DNA from: Deltaproteobacteria bacterium | GTDB taxonomy: Bacteria > Desulfobacterota > Desulfarculia > Adiutricales > JAGVGV01 | DNA: 5,141 bases | Assembly (NCBI GenBank): GCA_020056895.1 | Contig: JAGVGV010000441.1 | Span: forward strand, 1 to 5,141 | Direction of reading: 5' to 3' | Shown here: piece after piece, positions 1 through 5,119 of the stretch | How the letters are laid out: every line of letters begins with the position of its first letter | How positions within the stretch are numbered: the stretch's first letter is position 1 | Program-made: the position numbers and the translations under genes | The notes under the pieces: generated by a model | Database searches by the model: none | The model's input: only the letters and a program-made list of their open reading frames with translations | What the model was told of the DNA's origin: nothing

Positions 1-903
1 CAAGGCGGCTCCCGGCCGGAGATCGGTCCGCCGGCGGACTCCGACCACCAACCCTGGCCGGACCGGGATATCCTGGACGAGCGGCACGGCCTGATCCACG
101 TCATCACCGGACGGGGCTGCCCTTTTCCCTGTACGTATTGCGCGGCCGGAGCCTTGGGGCGCTTATACCAACCCCACGCCCATTACCGCCGGCGGAGCCC
201 CGAAAACGTGATCGGCGAACTGGAAGCCATCCGCCAAAACCGTCCGCTTCATTACGTGATCTTCCTCGATGATACCTTCACCCATCCTCCCGCCTGGATC
301 CGGGAATTCCTGCCCCTTTATGAACAACGGCTCCAAACGCCTTTTTCAGCGCATGCCCGGGTGGATACCGTAACTCCGGACCTGATCCGTAGCCTGGCCC
401 GGGCGGGATGCCGGCATGTGGTGTTCGGCGTGGAAAGCGGCAGCGAGCGGGTGCGAAAAACCATTTTGGGCCGCCCCTTGACCGACGAGCGGATCCGCGA
501 GGCCTTCGCCATGACTCAGGAAGCGGGGCTTTTGACCACGGCCAATTACATGATGGGCCTGCCGGGGGAAACCAGGGCGGACGTGGACCAAACGCTTGCT
601 TTCAACCGAAGCCTGGGGCCCGATGATTTCGGCTTTTTCGTGTACGTGCCGTACCCCGGCACGCCGCTGGCGGATATGTGCCAGGAAAAAGGGTACCTGC
701 CGGACCAGCCGTTTGAGCACCCCATTGAACCCGGGGAATCCATCCTGACCATGCCGGACCTGTCCCGGGACGACATCCGCCAATATTTTCAGGCCTTTAT
801 TGAAGCCCGCCAGGAAAACTACCGCCGCCGTTTCGGTTCGACGCTCCCCGCCGAAGGTTTGGAAGCCGCCCTGGCCCAGATCGCGGCCGACGCCCGGATC
901 TAG
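1..903 (+). CDS. Radical SAM enzyme, probably cobalamin-binding class (C-terminal 300 residues, 5' truncated)
   Basis: The frame is open from base 1 and ends at TAG 901-903, so the true start lies outside the window. A TTG at 154 is only an internal codon. Residues 40-47 read CPFPCTYC, the CX3CX2C motif that holds the 4Fe-4S cluster and S-adenosylmethionine, so a start at 154 would remove the catalytic cluster. Other family landmarks follow in order: IFLDDTF (about 88-94), the SAM-contacting GVESGS strand (about 143-148), MGLPGET (about 185-191) and a VPYPGTPL strand. The N-terminal 38 residues end in a short linker (HGLIHVITGRGC) of the type that follows a B12-binding Rossmann domain in BchE-like enzymes; that domain would lie upstream. 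Such proteins perform methylations, cyclisations or other radical chemistry. The substrate cannot be told from this fragment. The gene converges with the XRE-cupin gene, 143 bases away. Confidence 0.9.
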   Translation, partial: QGGSRPEIGPPADSDHQPWPDRDILDERHGLIHVITGRGCPFPCTYCAAGALGRLYQPHAHYRRRSPENVIGELEAIRQNRPLHYVIFLDDTFTHPPAWIREFLPLYEQRLQTPFSAHARVDTVTPDLIRSLARAGCRHVVFGVESGSERVRKTILGRPLTDERIREAFAMTQEAGLLTTANYMMGLPGETRADVDQTLAFNRSLGPDDFGFFVYVPYPGTPLADMCQEKGYLPDQPFEHPIEPGESILTMPDLSRDDIRQYFQAFIEARQENYRRRFGSTLPAEGLEAALAQIAADARI

Positions 904-1046
904 AACCCGTCCCCAAGTAGTCCTTTGACCCCGTATGCTTCGTCGGAGGGGGGAGCCCAATCCTCATTCCTATGGCTGGCTGCACTTTCAACGTTGCCTG
1001 GCTGGACGGATCCGAAACCCTCGGGCCCCCGCCCTGGTCCGTTGGG

Positions 1047-1592
1047 TCAGACCGTTCCGATCCAAACCACAATGGCCCGTTCGGAGCCCACGTTGGTGAT
1101 TCGCTGGTTCACCGGATCGGACCAGAAATGAACCGCGTCGCCTTCGCCCAGACGAACCACCCGTTCCCCGTGGACCAGTTCCAGTTCCCCCTTCAACACG
1201 CACAACACTTCCTGTCCGGTTTTGAGCCCCTTGCGGACGGGCAGAGATTTTTGAGGCTCCAAAAAAAGCACCGCGCTGTCGATGGCCGCCCGGTTTTCCG
1301 GGGCCATGAACCGCCGGGTGGCGAACCCGGTGTGGGGCACGTCCACGTCATCCCATTCGCTCCGTTGAACCATGAACAACCGTTCCTGGCTTTGAAGCTG
1401 GTTGAACAGATCGCCCACGTTCACGTCCAGGGCGTCGCAGATTTTGATGAGGGTATCCACCGAAGGGGATTTGACGTTGTTTTCCACTTGGCTCATGAAG
1501 CCTTCGGACAACCCGGCCCGATCGGCCACGGCCCTGAGCGTTAGCTTTTTGTCCTTGCGGCTCCGCCGGAGAATGGTTCCCAGATTCATCAT
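1047..1592 (-). CDS. XRE-family transcriptional regulator with C-terminal cupin domain
   Basis: This 181-residue cytoplasmic regulator has two domains. Residues 4-63 form an XRE/HTH_3 fold: TLRAVADRAG is helix 2, SEGFMSQVENN (29-39) the recognition helix, followed by SPSVDTLIKICDALDV. Residues about 105-179 form a cupin beta-barrel (GQEVLCVLKGELELV, then RLGEGDAVHF). This architecture is typical of regulators that sense a small molecule through the cupin, often controlling amino-acid, polyamine or sulfur metabolism. The usual cupin metal ligands are poorly kept: no His follows G126, and the late His of the PH-type motif is Asn162, so direct metal binding is doubtful. The start is the first of two tandem ATGs; GGAGG (1604-1600 on the minus strand) lies 7 bases upstream. 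The gene is divergent from the ParA operon and probably controls itself. Its targets are unknown. Confidence 0.93.
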   Translation of the reverse strand: MMNLGTILRRSRKDKKLTLRAVADRAGLSEGFMSQVENNVKSPSVDTLIKICDALDVNVGDLFNQLQSQERLFMVQRSEWDDVDVPHTGFATRRFMAPENRAAIDSAVLFLEPQKSLPVRKGLKTGQEVLCVLKGELELVHGERVVRLGEGDAVHFWSDPVNQRITNVGSERAIVVWIGTV

Positions 1593-1633
1593 GAGGCGTC
1601 CTCCGGTGTTCGGTGAAGGGTGGTTGGATAATA

Positions 1634-1648
1634 TTTACCATAGGTTAA
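1634..1648. promoter_or_regulatory. Candidate operator overlapping the XRE-cupin -10 box
   Basis: TTTACC-ATA-GGTTAA is an imperfect inverted repeat (six-base arms, one mismatch, three-base centre). It covers the -10 element of the minus-strand promoter. XRE regulators commonly bind such short dyads and repress their own genes, so this is a plausible autoregulatory site. A second partly overlapping dyad is centred on GTTAAC (1644-1649), with ACCA and TGGT on its two sides. It is unproven that the neighbouring regulator binds either one. Confidence 0.4.
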
Positions 1649-1665
1649 CATTGGTTTTCTGTCAA
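1637..1665 (-). promoter_or_regulatory. Sigma-70 promoter of the XRE-cupin gene
   Basis: Read on the minus strand, a perfect -35 TTGACA (1665-1660) is followed by exactly 17 bases and a -10 of TATGGT (1642-1637, four of six consensus bases). Transcription would start near 1630, leaving a leader of roughly 40 bases before the ATG at 1592. No transcript data are available; the call rests on consensus and position. Confidence 0.65.
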
Positions 1666-1748
1666 GCGGTTTCCAAGTTGCGAGCGCGAAAAGGGGAATC
1701 CCCCGTGTAATGCCTCAAACCAATTGAAAAAATTTAAAATTCCCCTTA

Positions 1749-1777
1749 TTGACGTACGCGGGAAAAGGGTTGATAAT
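1749..1777 (+). promoter_or_regulatory. Sigma-70 promoter of the ParA operon
   Basis: TTGACG (1749-1754), a 17-base spacer and GATAAT (1772-1777) match the -35 and -10 consensus at five of six bases each. An AT-rich tract (about 1722-1748) just upstream could act as an UP element. The predicted start near 1784 gives a leader of about 125 bases before the ParA ATG, containing three hairpins. This is the only good promoter seen for the ParA, 141-residue protein and selenoprotein genes. Confidence 0.65.
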
Positions 1778-1792
1778 AATAAAGATAATATT

Positions 1793-1867
1793 GGAGTTCG
1801 ATTCTTTTGCGAGCTCCAGCATTCGGCGCGGGATTAATGCTGATCTCCACATATAAAGGTATGTGGA
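1793..1867 (+). promoter_or_regulatory. Structured 5' leader with three consecutive stem-loops
   Basis: Three stems follow one another between the promoter and the ParA ribosome site. Stem 1: GGAGTTCG (1793-1800) with CGAGCTCC (1810-1817), 8 pairs including one G-U, 9-base loop. Stem 2: CAGCATT (1817-1823) with AATGCTG (1836-1842), 7 perfect pairs, 12-base loop. Stem 3: TCCACATA (1846-1853) with TATGTGGA (1860-1867), 8 perfect pairs, loop TAAAGG. Stems 1 and 2 share base 1817. The Shine-Dalgarno AAGGAG (1897-1902) lies 29 bases beyond stem 3. It matches no riboswitch class I recognise. It could be a regulatory leader, an antisense-RNA target, protein-binding dyads, or recombination-site remnants. 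The rest of the 317-base gap 1593-1909 holds only the two promoters and the candidate operator. Confidence 0.45.
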
Positions 1868-1909
1868 TGGGCTTTCAAGACTGATGCCTGGAAGGAAAGG
1901 AGTACATAA

Positions 1910-2761
1910 ATGAAAACCATCTCGATCATCAACTATAAGGGTGGCGTTGGTAAAACGACGGTGGCCGCCAATTTGGCGGCGGAACTCGCTTTTCGAGGTA
2001 AGAAGGTGCTGGCGATTGATCTCGATCCTCAGGCCAACCTGACTTTTTCATTTGTTAATATTGATGATTGGAAGGAAAAATATGAAAAATCCAAGACCAT
2101 TAAAAATTGGTATGATGCATTCATCGATAGAGACGCCAACCTCAATTTGAGCGAATTGGTTATACCCTTAACCAATAATACAGGTTGGAGAAATAACCTC
2201 CACATGATCTGTTCGCACTTGGCGCTAATCAATGTTGATTTGGAATTGGCCGGCCGATTGGGAGCCGTGACTGAGCGTGATCTGCGGAATAATTACCTTC
2301 GAGTGCATACGCGGCTTCGTTCCGGCTTGGAAACGTTGGAGGGGTTTGATTTTGTTCTTATCGATTGTCCTCCCAATTTTAATATCGTCACGAAAACGGC
2401 CATCGCCGCAAGCGACTATTTGCTTATCCCAACCAAACCGGATTACCTGTCTACCCTGGGAATAGAGCAACTGACAAAGCATGTTGATGAAATGGTATTA
2501 AAATACAATAGGTATATTGAGGAAACAGCGGACTCCATATGGCAATCAATCAACCCTCAAATACTCGGTATTCTGTTCACCATGATTATGATTAGGAATG
2601 AGGCGCCCATTTTTGCTCAACGACAATACATCAACTTGGTAAAAAGTATGGAAACACCTGTCTTCAAACACATATTCGAGAGAATAAAACAATATACGCC
2701 GACGCTCCGGAATATGGCATACCCGTGGTTCGCCAAAGGGTTTCTGGCGAAACATATATAA
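1910..2761 (+). CDS. Orphan ParA/MinD-type ATPase, frame broken near its C-terminus
   Basis: The uninterrupted frame gives 283 residues. The deviant Walker A is KGGVGKTT (10-17) with the signature Lys10 and Lys15; the A' motif is IDLDPQANLT (36-45) and Walker B is FDFVLIDCPP (146-155). ParA ATPases dimerise on ATP and bind DNA non-specifically to position plasmids, chromosomes or protein complexes. AAGGAG (1897-1902) sits 7 bases before the ATG. After Arg258 the frame is wrong: the sequence stops looking ParA-like and ends at TAA 2759-2761. The -1 frame continues NKTIYADAPEYGIPVV and runs to TGA 2818-2820, which would give 303 residues. One extra A at 2683-2684 would join the two parts. No ParB, parS or replication gene is visible. 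Base composition is AT-rich compared with both flanks, which suggests transfer. Confidence 0.85.
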   Translation: MKTISIINYKGGVGKTTVAANLAAELAFRGKKVLAIDLDPQANLTFSFVNIDDWKEKYEKSKTIKNWYDAFIDRDANLNLSELVIPLTNNTGWRNNLHMICSHLALINVDLELAGRLGAVTERDLRNNYLRVHTRLRSGLETLEGFDFVLIDCPPNFNIVTKTAIAASDYLLIPTKPDYLSTLGIEQLTKHVDEMVLKYNRYIEETADSIWQSINPQILGILFTMIMIRNEAPIFAQRQYINLVKSMETPVFKHIFERIKQYTPTLRNMAYPWFAKGFLAKHI

Positions 2762-2820
2762 ACGTTCAGAAAGAGCTCGAATCCCTGACAACGGAAGTTC
2801 TCGAAAGGGTATCGCCATGA
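2683..2820 (+). pseudogene. Displaced C-terminus of the ParA ATPase (-1 frame)
   Basis: In the frame starting at 2683 the DNA reads NKTIYADAPEYGIPVV, then about 28 more residues ending in LTTEVLERVSP and TGA 2818-2820. The DAPEYGIPVV stretch, followed by an amphipathic C-terminal helix, is what I recall from full-length members of this ParA subfamily. The frame also restores a four-base ATGA overlap with the next gene at 2817, which would be hard to explain by chance. Causes may be a real one-base deletion, a sequencing error in the A-rich tract AGAATAAAAC (2681-2690), or ribosomal slippage of Lys-tRNA from AAA 2687-2689 to AAA 2686-2688. Slippage would give a protein of the same length, with Ile in place of Asn. 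Confidence 0.8.
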
Positions 2821-3242
2821 CCACCAGCCCCACAACCATTAAGGCCATTCAGGCCGTATTACGGGAAATGGAAAAGCTCGATGAATCCGAGCTGAATCGA
2901 ATCATCGTTGGAGCATGGCGTTTTTCCTTTGATTCCGATATAAAACCGTCCGATGAGGCCCAAGACAAAGTGGATGAAGATGAAGATTTAAGAATACGTA
3001 TTGAGCAATGCAAGGACAGGGAGACCGTAAAGAAAATCCTCTCTTCCATTCCCAACAAGAATATTCTGATTCGTTACGCGAAAAATAATGAAATATACGT
3101 CGCGAAATATGATAAACGCACCGTAATAGAAAACAAGATTACCGAATTCGCTATTGGCAGGAAATTGGGGAGAGCTGCCATTAAGAATTTGAATCTTCAG
3201 AGCGGCGGCCCGAAAACTGAAAAAACCCTTCCTCCCCAATAA
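2817..3242 (+). CDS. Hypothetical protein (141 residues), ParA-associated
   Basis: I do not recognise this family. The protein has no signal peptide or membrane segment and is probably cytoplasmic. Residues 5-36 look helical (IKAIQAVLREMEKLDESELNRIIVG). Residues 45-70 are very acidic (DEAQDKVDEDEDL). Residues 83-124 are mixed strand and helix, with a basic helix ITEFAIGRKLGRAAIKNL. The tail is flexible, rich in Pro, Gly and Lys. The ATG overlaps the TGA of the frame-corrected ParA as ATGA, so it is expected to be translationally coupled; AAAGGG (2804-2809) may serve as ribosome site. A short gene coupled to an orphan ParA is often its cargo adaptor or ATPase-stimulating partner; here that is inference only. 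Composition is AT-rich like the ParA gene and unlike the downstream gene. The frame break in ParA could weaken the coupling. Confidence 0.82.
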   Translation: MTTSPTTIKAIQAVLREMEKLDESELNRIIVGAWRFSFDSDIKPSDEAQDKVDEDEDLRIRIEQCKDRETVKKILSSIPNKNILIRYAKNNEIYVAKYDKRTVIENKITEFAIGRKLGRAAIKNLNLQSGGPKTEKTLPPQ

Positions 3243-3254
3243 AGGACACTTCCC

Positions 3255-3866
3255 ATGCCCGTTCCCAAAATCCTGGAGGTTTTTTCCGATTACGCCTGAC
3301 CCTGGTGCTACTTCGTTGCCGGGCGCATCGAACGGTTGCAAAAAGAATGGAAGGCGCCGGTCCGATGGGTGGCCTTTCCGCTCCACCCCGAAACGCCGGA
3401 AGGGGGCCGGTCCCTCAAGGACCTGTTCGCCGGCCGGGACATCGACATTACCGAAGCCATGAGCCATTTGAAGCGGGTGGCGGCGGACGAAGGCCTGCCC
3501 TTCGGCGACCGAACCATGACCTACAACAGCCGCAAAGCCACCATCCTGGGCAAATGGGCCGATGAATACGGCCGCGCCGACGAATGGCGCCGGGAAGTGT
3601 TTCGGGCCTATTTCGCTCGAGGCGAAAACATCGCCCTTCCGGACGTGCTGTACCGCCTGGCCGAAACCGTGGGGCTGGACCCCAAGGAAGCGGCCCGGGC
3701 CCTGGCCGAACCCCGGTTCGCGGCCGAAGTGGACCAGGATTGGGAATACGCCCGATCCATCGGCGTGACCGCCGTGCCCACATTCATGGTCGGCCGGAGG
3801 GCCCTGGTCGGCGCCCATCCCTACGAGGCCCTCGTCCGCCTGGCCACGGAAATGTTCAGCCGGTAA
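3255..3866 (+). CDS. DsbA/FrnE-like thioredoxin-fold selenoprotein (UPWC active site), read through in-frame TGA 3297-3299
   Basis: From ATG 3255 the frame reads MPVPKILEVFSDYA, then TGA as codon 15, then PWCYFVAGRIERLQKEW and on to TAA 3864-3866, 203 residues in all. The family motif is FSDY-x-CPWC, so TGA falls exactly on the first (nucleophilic) active-site Cys, with the resolving Cys at 18. Downstream family marks include TYNSRKATILGKWADEYGR (89-107), VFRAYFARGENI (115-126) and the cis-Pro loop GVTAVPTF (Pro175). Coding quality is the same before and after the TGA, and a SECIS-like hairpin follows it, so selenocysteine insertion is the best reading. No signal peptide is visible, so it is a cytoplasmic dithiol/selenothiol oxidoreductase. 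AAAGGA (3241-3246) gives the start and overlaps the upstream stop, 12 bases away. Alternatives are a TGC/TGT misread or a pseudogene. The TTG at 3336 is not a credible start because it lacks the active site. Confidence 0.85.
3297..3339 (+). promoter_or_regulatory. Bacterial SECIS element following the UGA codon
   Basis: Immediately after UGA 3297-3299 the RNA can fold with UUCG (3312-3315) pairing to CGAA (3329-3332), a U-U mismatch (3316, 3328), then UGC (3317-3319) pairing to GCA (3325-3327) and a five-base apical loop CGGGC (3320-3324). A looser lower stem pairs 3307-3311 with 3335-3339. The apical loop starts 20 bases after the UGA and carries G at its second position, as SelB recognition requires. 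The UUGC-loop-GCA tip, with an unpaired U, resembles the Escherichia coli fdhF SECIS as I recall it. The structure was found by eye; folding energy was not computed. Confidence 0.72.
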
Positions 3867-3868
3867 AT

Positions 3869-3915
3869 CCTCCCGGAACGGCCGGAGGGGGTCTCTTCCC
3901 CAAAATCCCCCTCGG
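3869..3915 (+). other. Two mutually exclusive hairpins after the selenoprotein gene
   Basis: Two bases after the stop codon, CCTCC-C-GG (3869-3876) pairs with CCGGAGG (3882-3888), with one bulged C and loop AACGG. The same right arm, extended to 3891, can instead pair with CCCCCTCGG (3907-3915), with one bulged G. Neither is followed by a T-tract. They may protect the 3' end of the message or act as a weak terminator; a switch between the two forms is speculative. Confidence 0.4.
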
Positions 3916-3958
3916 CCCGTTTGTCTCCCATTCGCCATTCCGCCGTCGTTTTATGAAC

Positions 3959-3995
3959 GCCGACCCCTCCCCCAGGGGTTCGGCCGCCTTTTTTT
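3959..3995 (+). terminator. Rho-independent terminator of the ParA-selenoprotein operon
   Basis: GCCGA-CCCCT (3959-3968) pairs with AGGGG-TTCGGC (3974-3984) with one bulged T, giving ten pairs around a CCCCC loop. Seven Ts (3989-3995) follow after a four-base gap. It lies 92 bases beyond the selenoprotein stop and upstream of the flagellin promoter, so it separates the two units. Confidence 0.75.
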
Positions 3996-4023
3996 GGCTT
4001 TTCATCCGCCCAGTCCTGACCGC

Positions 4024-4045
4024 TCATTTTTTCACCAAAAAATGA
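4024..4045. repeat. Perfect AT-rich inverted repeat upstream of the flagellin promoter
   Basis: TCATTTTTT (4024-4032) and AAAAAATGA (4037-4045) are perfect nine-base arms around CACC. It sits 62 bases before the flagellin -35. It could be an operator, a DNA-bending site, or a second terminator-like hairpin; the sequence does not decide. Confidence 0.5.
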
Positions 4046-4106
4046 ACAATGATATAAACCACTTAATAAAAATTGAAAAAAAATCGATCCGGCCTCAATT
4101 TTTTTC

Positions 4107-4134
4107 TAAAGTTCTTAAAGCGCCCGGCCGATAC
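4107..4134 (+). promoter_or_regulatory. Sigma-28 (FliA)-type promoter of the flagellin gene
   Basis: TAAAGTTC (4107-4114) and GCCGATAC (4127-4134) each match the sigma-28 consensus (TAAAGTTT and GCCGATAA) at seven of eight bases. The spacer between the octamers is 12 bases rather than the usual 11. Transcription would begin near 4141, giving a leader of about 92 bases. A late-class flagellar promoter in front of a flagellin is the expected arrangement and supports the gene call. Confidence 0.82.
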
Positions 4135-4187
4135 GTGTTTCAAAGAGGCCGGGGAGACATCCGGCGACTTATCCAGCTCATCCCAAT

Positions 4188-4204
4188 CCCGGCAGAACGC
4201 CGGG
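4188..4204 (+). promoter_or_regulatory. GC-rich hairpin in the flagellin 5' leader
   Basis: CCCGGC (4188-4193) and GCCGGG (4199-4204) form a perfect six-pair stem with loop AGAAC, ending 16 bases before the Shine-Dalgarno AAGGAG (4221-4226). Flagellin messages are often controlled after transcription, for example by CsrA/FliW or FlbT. The GGA triplets at the ribosome site and near 4152 could be CsrA contacts, but this is only suggestive. Confidence 0.4.
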
Positions 4205-4232
4205 CAATCAGGTCCCAGAAAAGGAGAATGTC

Positions 4233-5072
4233 ATGGGATACAGCGTCATTCTTACCACGAGCATGTCCAACAGCGTGTACAGCCTGCAACAGATCGAAAA
4301 ACTCACCAACGAAACCAACGCGGTTCTGGCCACGGGCAAAAAGGTCAACAGCGCGTTGGATGATCCCATTGCCTATTTCGCCGCCCAGGACCATACCTTC
4401 CTGGCTTCGGACCTCACGGCCCGCAAGGATTCGATGGGTGAAGCGATCCAGCTCATCAAAGCGGCCAACGGCGGGATCGATTCGATGCTCGATCTGATCG
4501 ATTCGGCTCAGTCCCTGGCCGATTCGGCTCAGACGGCCGAAACCACCGCCGAATCAACCGCCCTGCTCACCCAGTTCAACAAAATCATGACCCAGATCAC
4601 CCAAATGGCCGGCGATTCCGGATACAAGGGCACCAATCTGCTGGGCGGCGCCACTGAAACTCTGACCGCGTATTTCAACGCCGCTGGAACGTCCTCCCTG
4701 ACCCTGACCGGCGTGGATGCTTCGGCCACGGGCCTGGGGCTGACCAACGCCACCTCGTGGTGGGATACCACCGGCGGGGCTCCGGACCTGACCGCCATTC
4801 AAACCTCGCTGGACCAATTGACCGCGGCCAAAAACACTTTGCGGACCACGGCCCAAAGCCTGTCCATGGACCTGACCATCATCAGCAGCCGACAGGATTT
4901 CACGTCGGAAATGATTACTACCCTGTCCGACGGCGCGTCCAACCTGACCGCCGCCGATACCAATTCCGAAAGCGCCAAGCTGTTGATGCTGCAAACCCAG
5001 CAGAGCCTGGCGCTCAATTCGCTCAGCATCGGATCGGATGCCTATTCCGGCGTGCTGCAGCTCTTCCAATAA
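4233..5072 (+). CDS. Flagellin (short, 279 residues)
   Basis: This is the flagellar filament subunit, exported through the flagellar type III apparatus without a cleaved signal. The N-terminal D0/D1 helices are clear: LQQIEKLTNETNAVLATGKKVNSALDDP (18-45) corresponds to the usual LSTG-x-R-INSA-x-DDA box, and AIQLIKAANGGIDSMLDLIDSAQSLA (71-96) to the second D1 helix. GYKGTNLLGG (130-139) is the FNGTKLL-like loop. The C-terminal domain runs from about 195, with NLTAADTNSESAKLL and a terminal SYSG-like VLQLF ending. Only about 50 residues (140-190) lie between the domains, so D2/D3 are nearly absent. The KKVNSALDDP box and short centre resemble alphaproteobacterial-type flagellins more than enteric FliC. 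There is no cysteine. AAGGAG (4221-4226) lies six bases from ATG 4233. A sigma-28 promoter stands upstream. It could be one of several flagellin paralogues. Confidence 0.93.
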   Translation: MGYSVILTTSMSNSVYSLQQIEKLTNETNAVLATGKKVNSALDDPIAYFAAQDHTFLASDLTARKDSMGEAIQLIKAANGGIDSMLDLIDSAQSLADSAQTAETTAESTALLTQFNKIMTQITQMAGDSGYKGTNLLGGATETLTAYFNAAGTSSLTLTGVDASATGLGLTNATSWWDTTGGAPDLTAIQTSLDQLTAAKNTLRTTAQSLSMDLTIISSRQDFTSEMITTLSDGASNLTAADTNSESAKLLMLQTQQSLALNSLSIGSDAYSGVLQLFQ

Positions 5073-5082
5073 CCCCCAAAAC

Positions 5083-5119
5083 CGGACCGTCCTCCGGCAC
5101 GTCCCCCGGAGACGGTCCG
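5083..5119 (+). terminator. Strong hairpin just after the flagellin gene
   Basis: CGGACCGT (5083-5090) plus CTCCGG (5092-5097) pair with CCGGAG (5106-5111) plus ACGGTCCG (5112-5119). That is fourteen pairs with one bulged C and loop CACGTCCC, starting 10 bases after the stop. No T-tract follows within the window, so it may be a 3' stabilising stem-loop, common for abundant flagellin mRNA, or a terminator of non-standard form. Confidence 0.65.

Noticed and set aside
154..903. A complete 249-residue radical SAM gene starting at TTG 154
   Set aside because: The CX3CX2C cluster motif lies upstream at 118-141 in the same open frame, so 154 is an internal codon of a gene entering from the left edge.
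904..1046. Bidirectional terminator between the convergent radical SAM and regulator genes
   Set aside because: The best stem I could find is only four pairs (GGGC-CCCC-GCCC, 1023-1034) with no T-tract, too weak to call.
972..1544. Plus-strand 190-residue open frame over the XRE-cupin gene
   Set aside because: It is the antisense shadow of a clearly recognised regulator and has no ribosome site or family features.
1793..1867. CRISPR-like or retron RNA origin of the three hairpins
   Set aside because: The three stems differ in sequence, there are no direct repeats with spacers, and no reverse transcriptase or Cas gene is present.
3336..3866. A 176-residue gene starting at TTG 3336
   Set aside because: This start removes the thioredoxin-fold first strand and the active-site motif. 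The same frame continues upstream through a single TGA to an ATG with a good ribosome site, so the full 203-residue reading is preferred.
2988..3938. Minus-strand 316-residue open frame opposite the 141-residue protein and selenoprotein genes
   Set aside because: It is Gly/Pro/Arg/His-rich with no recognisable motif in its GC-rich part, and changes character across the composition boundary. It is a mirror of the plus-strand coding pattern.
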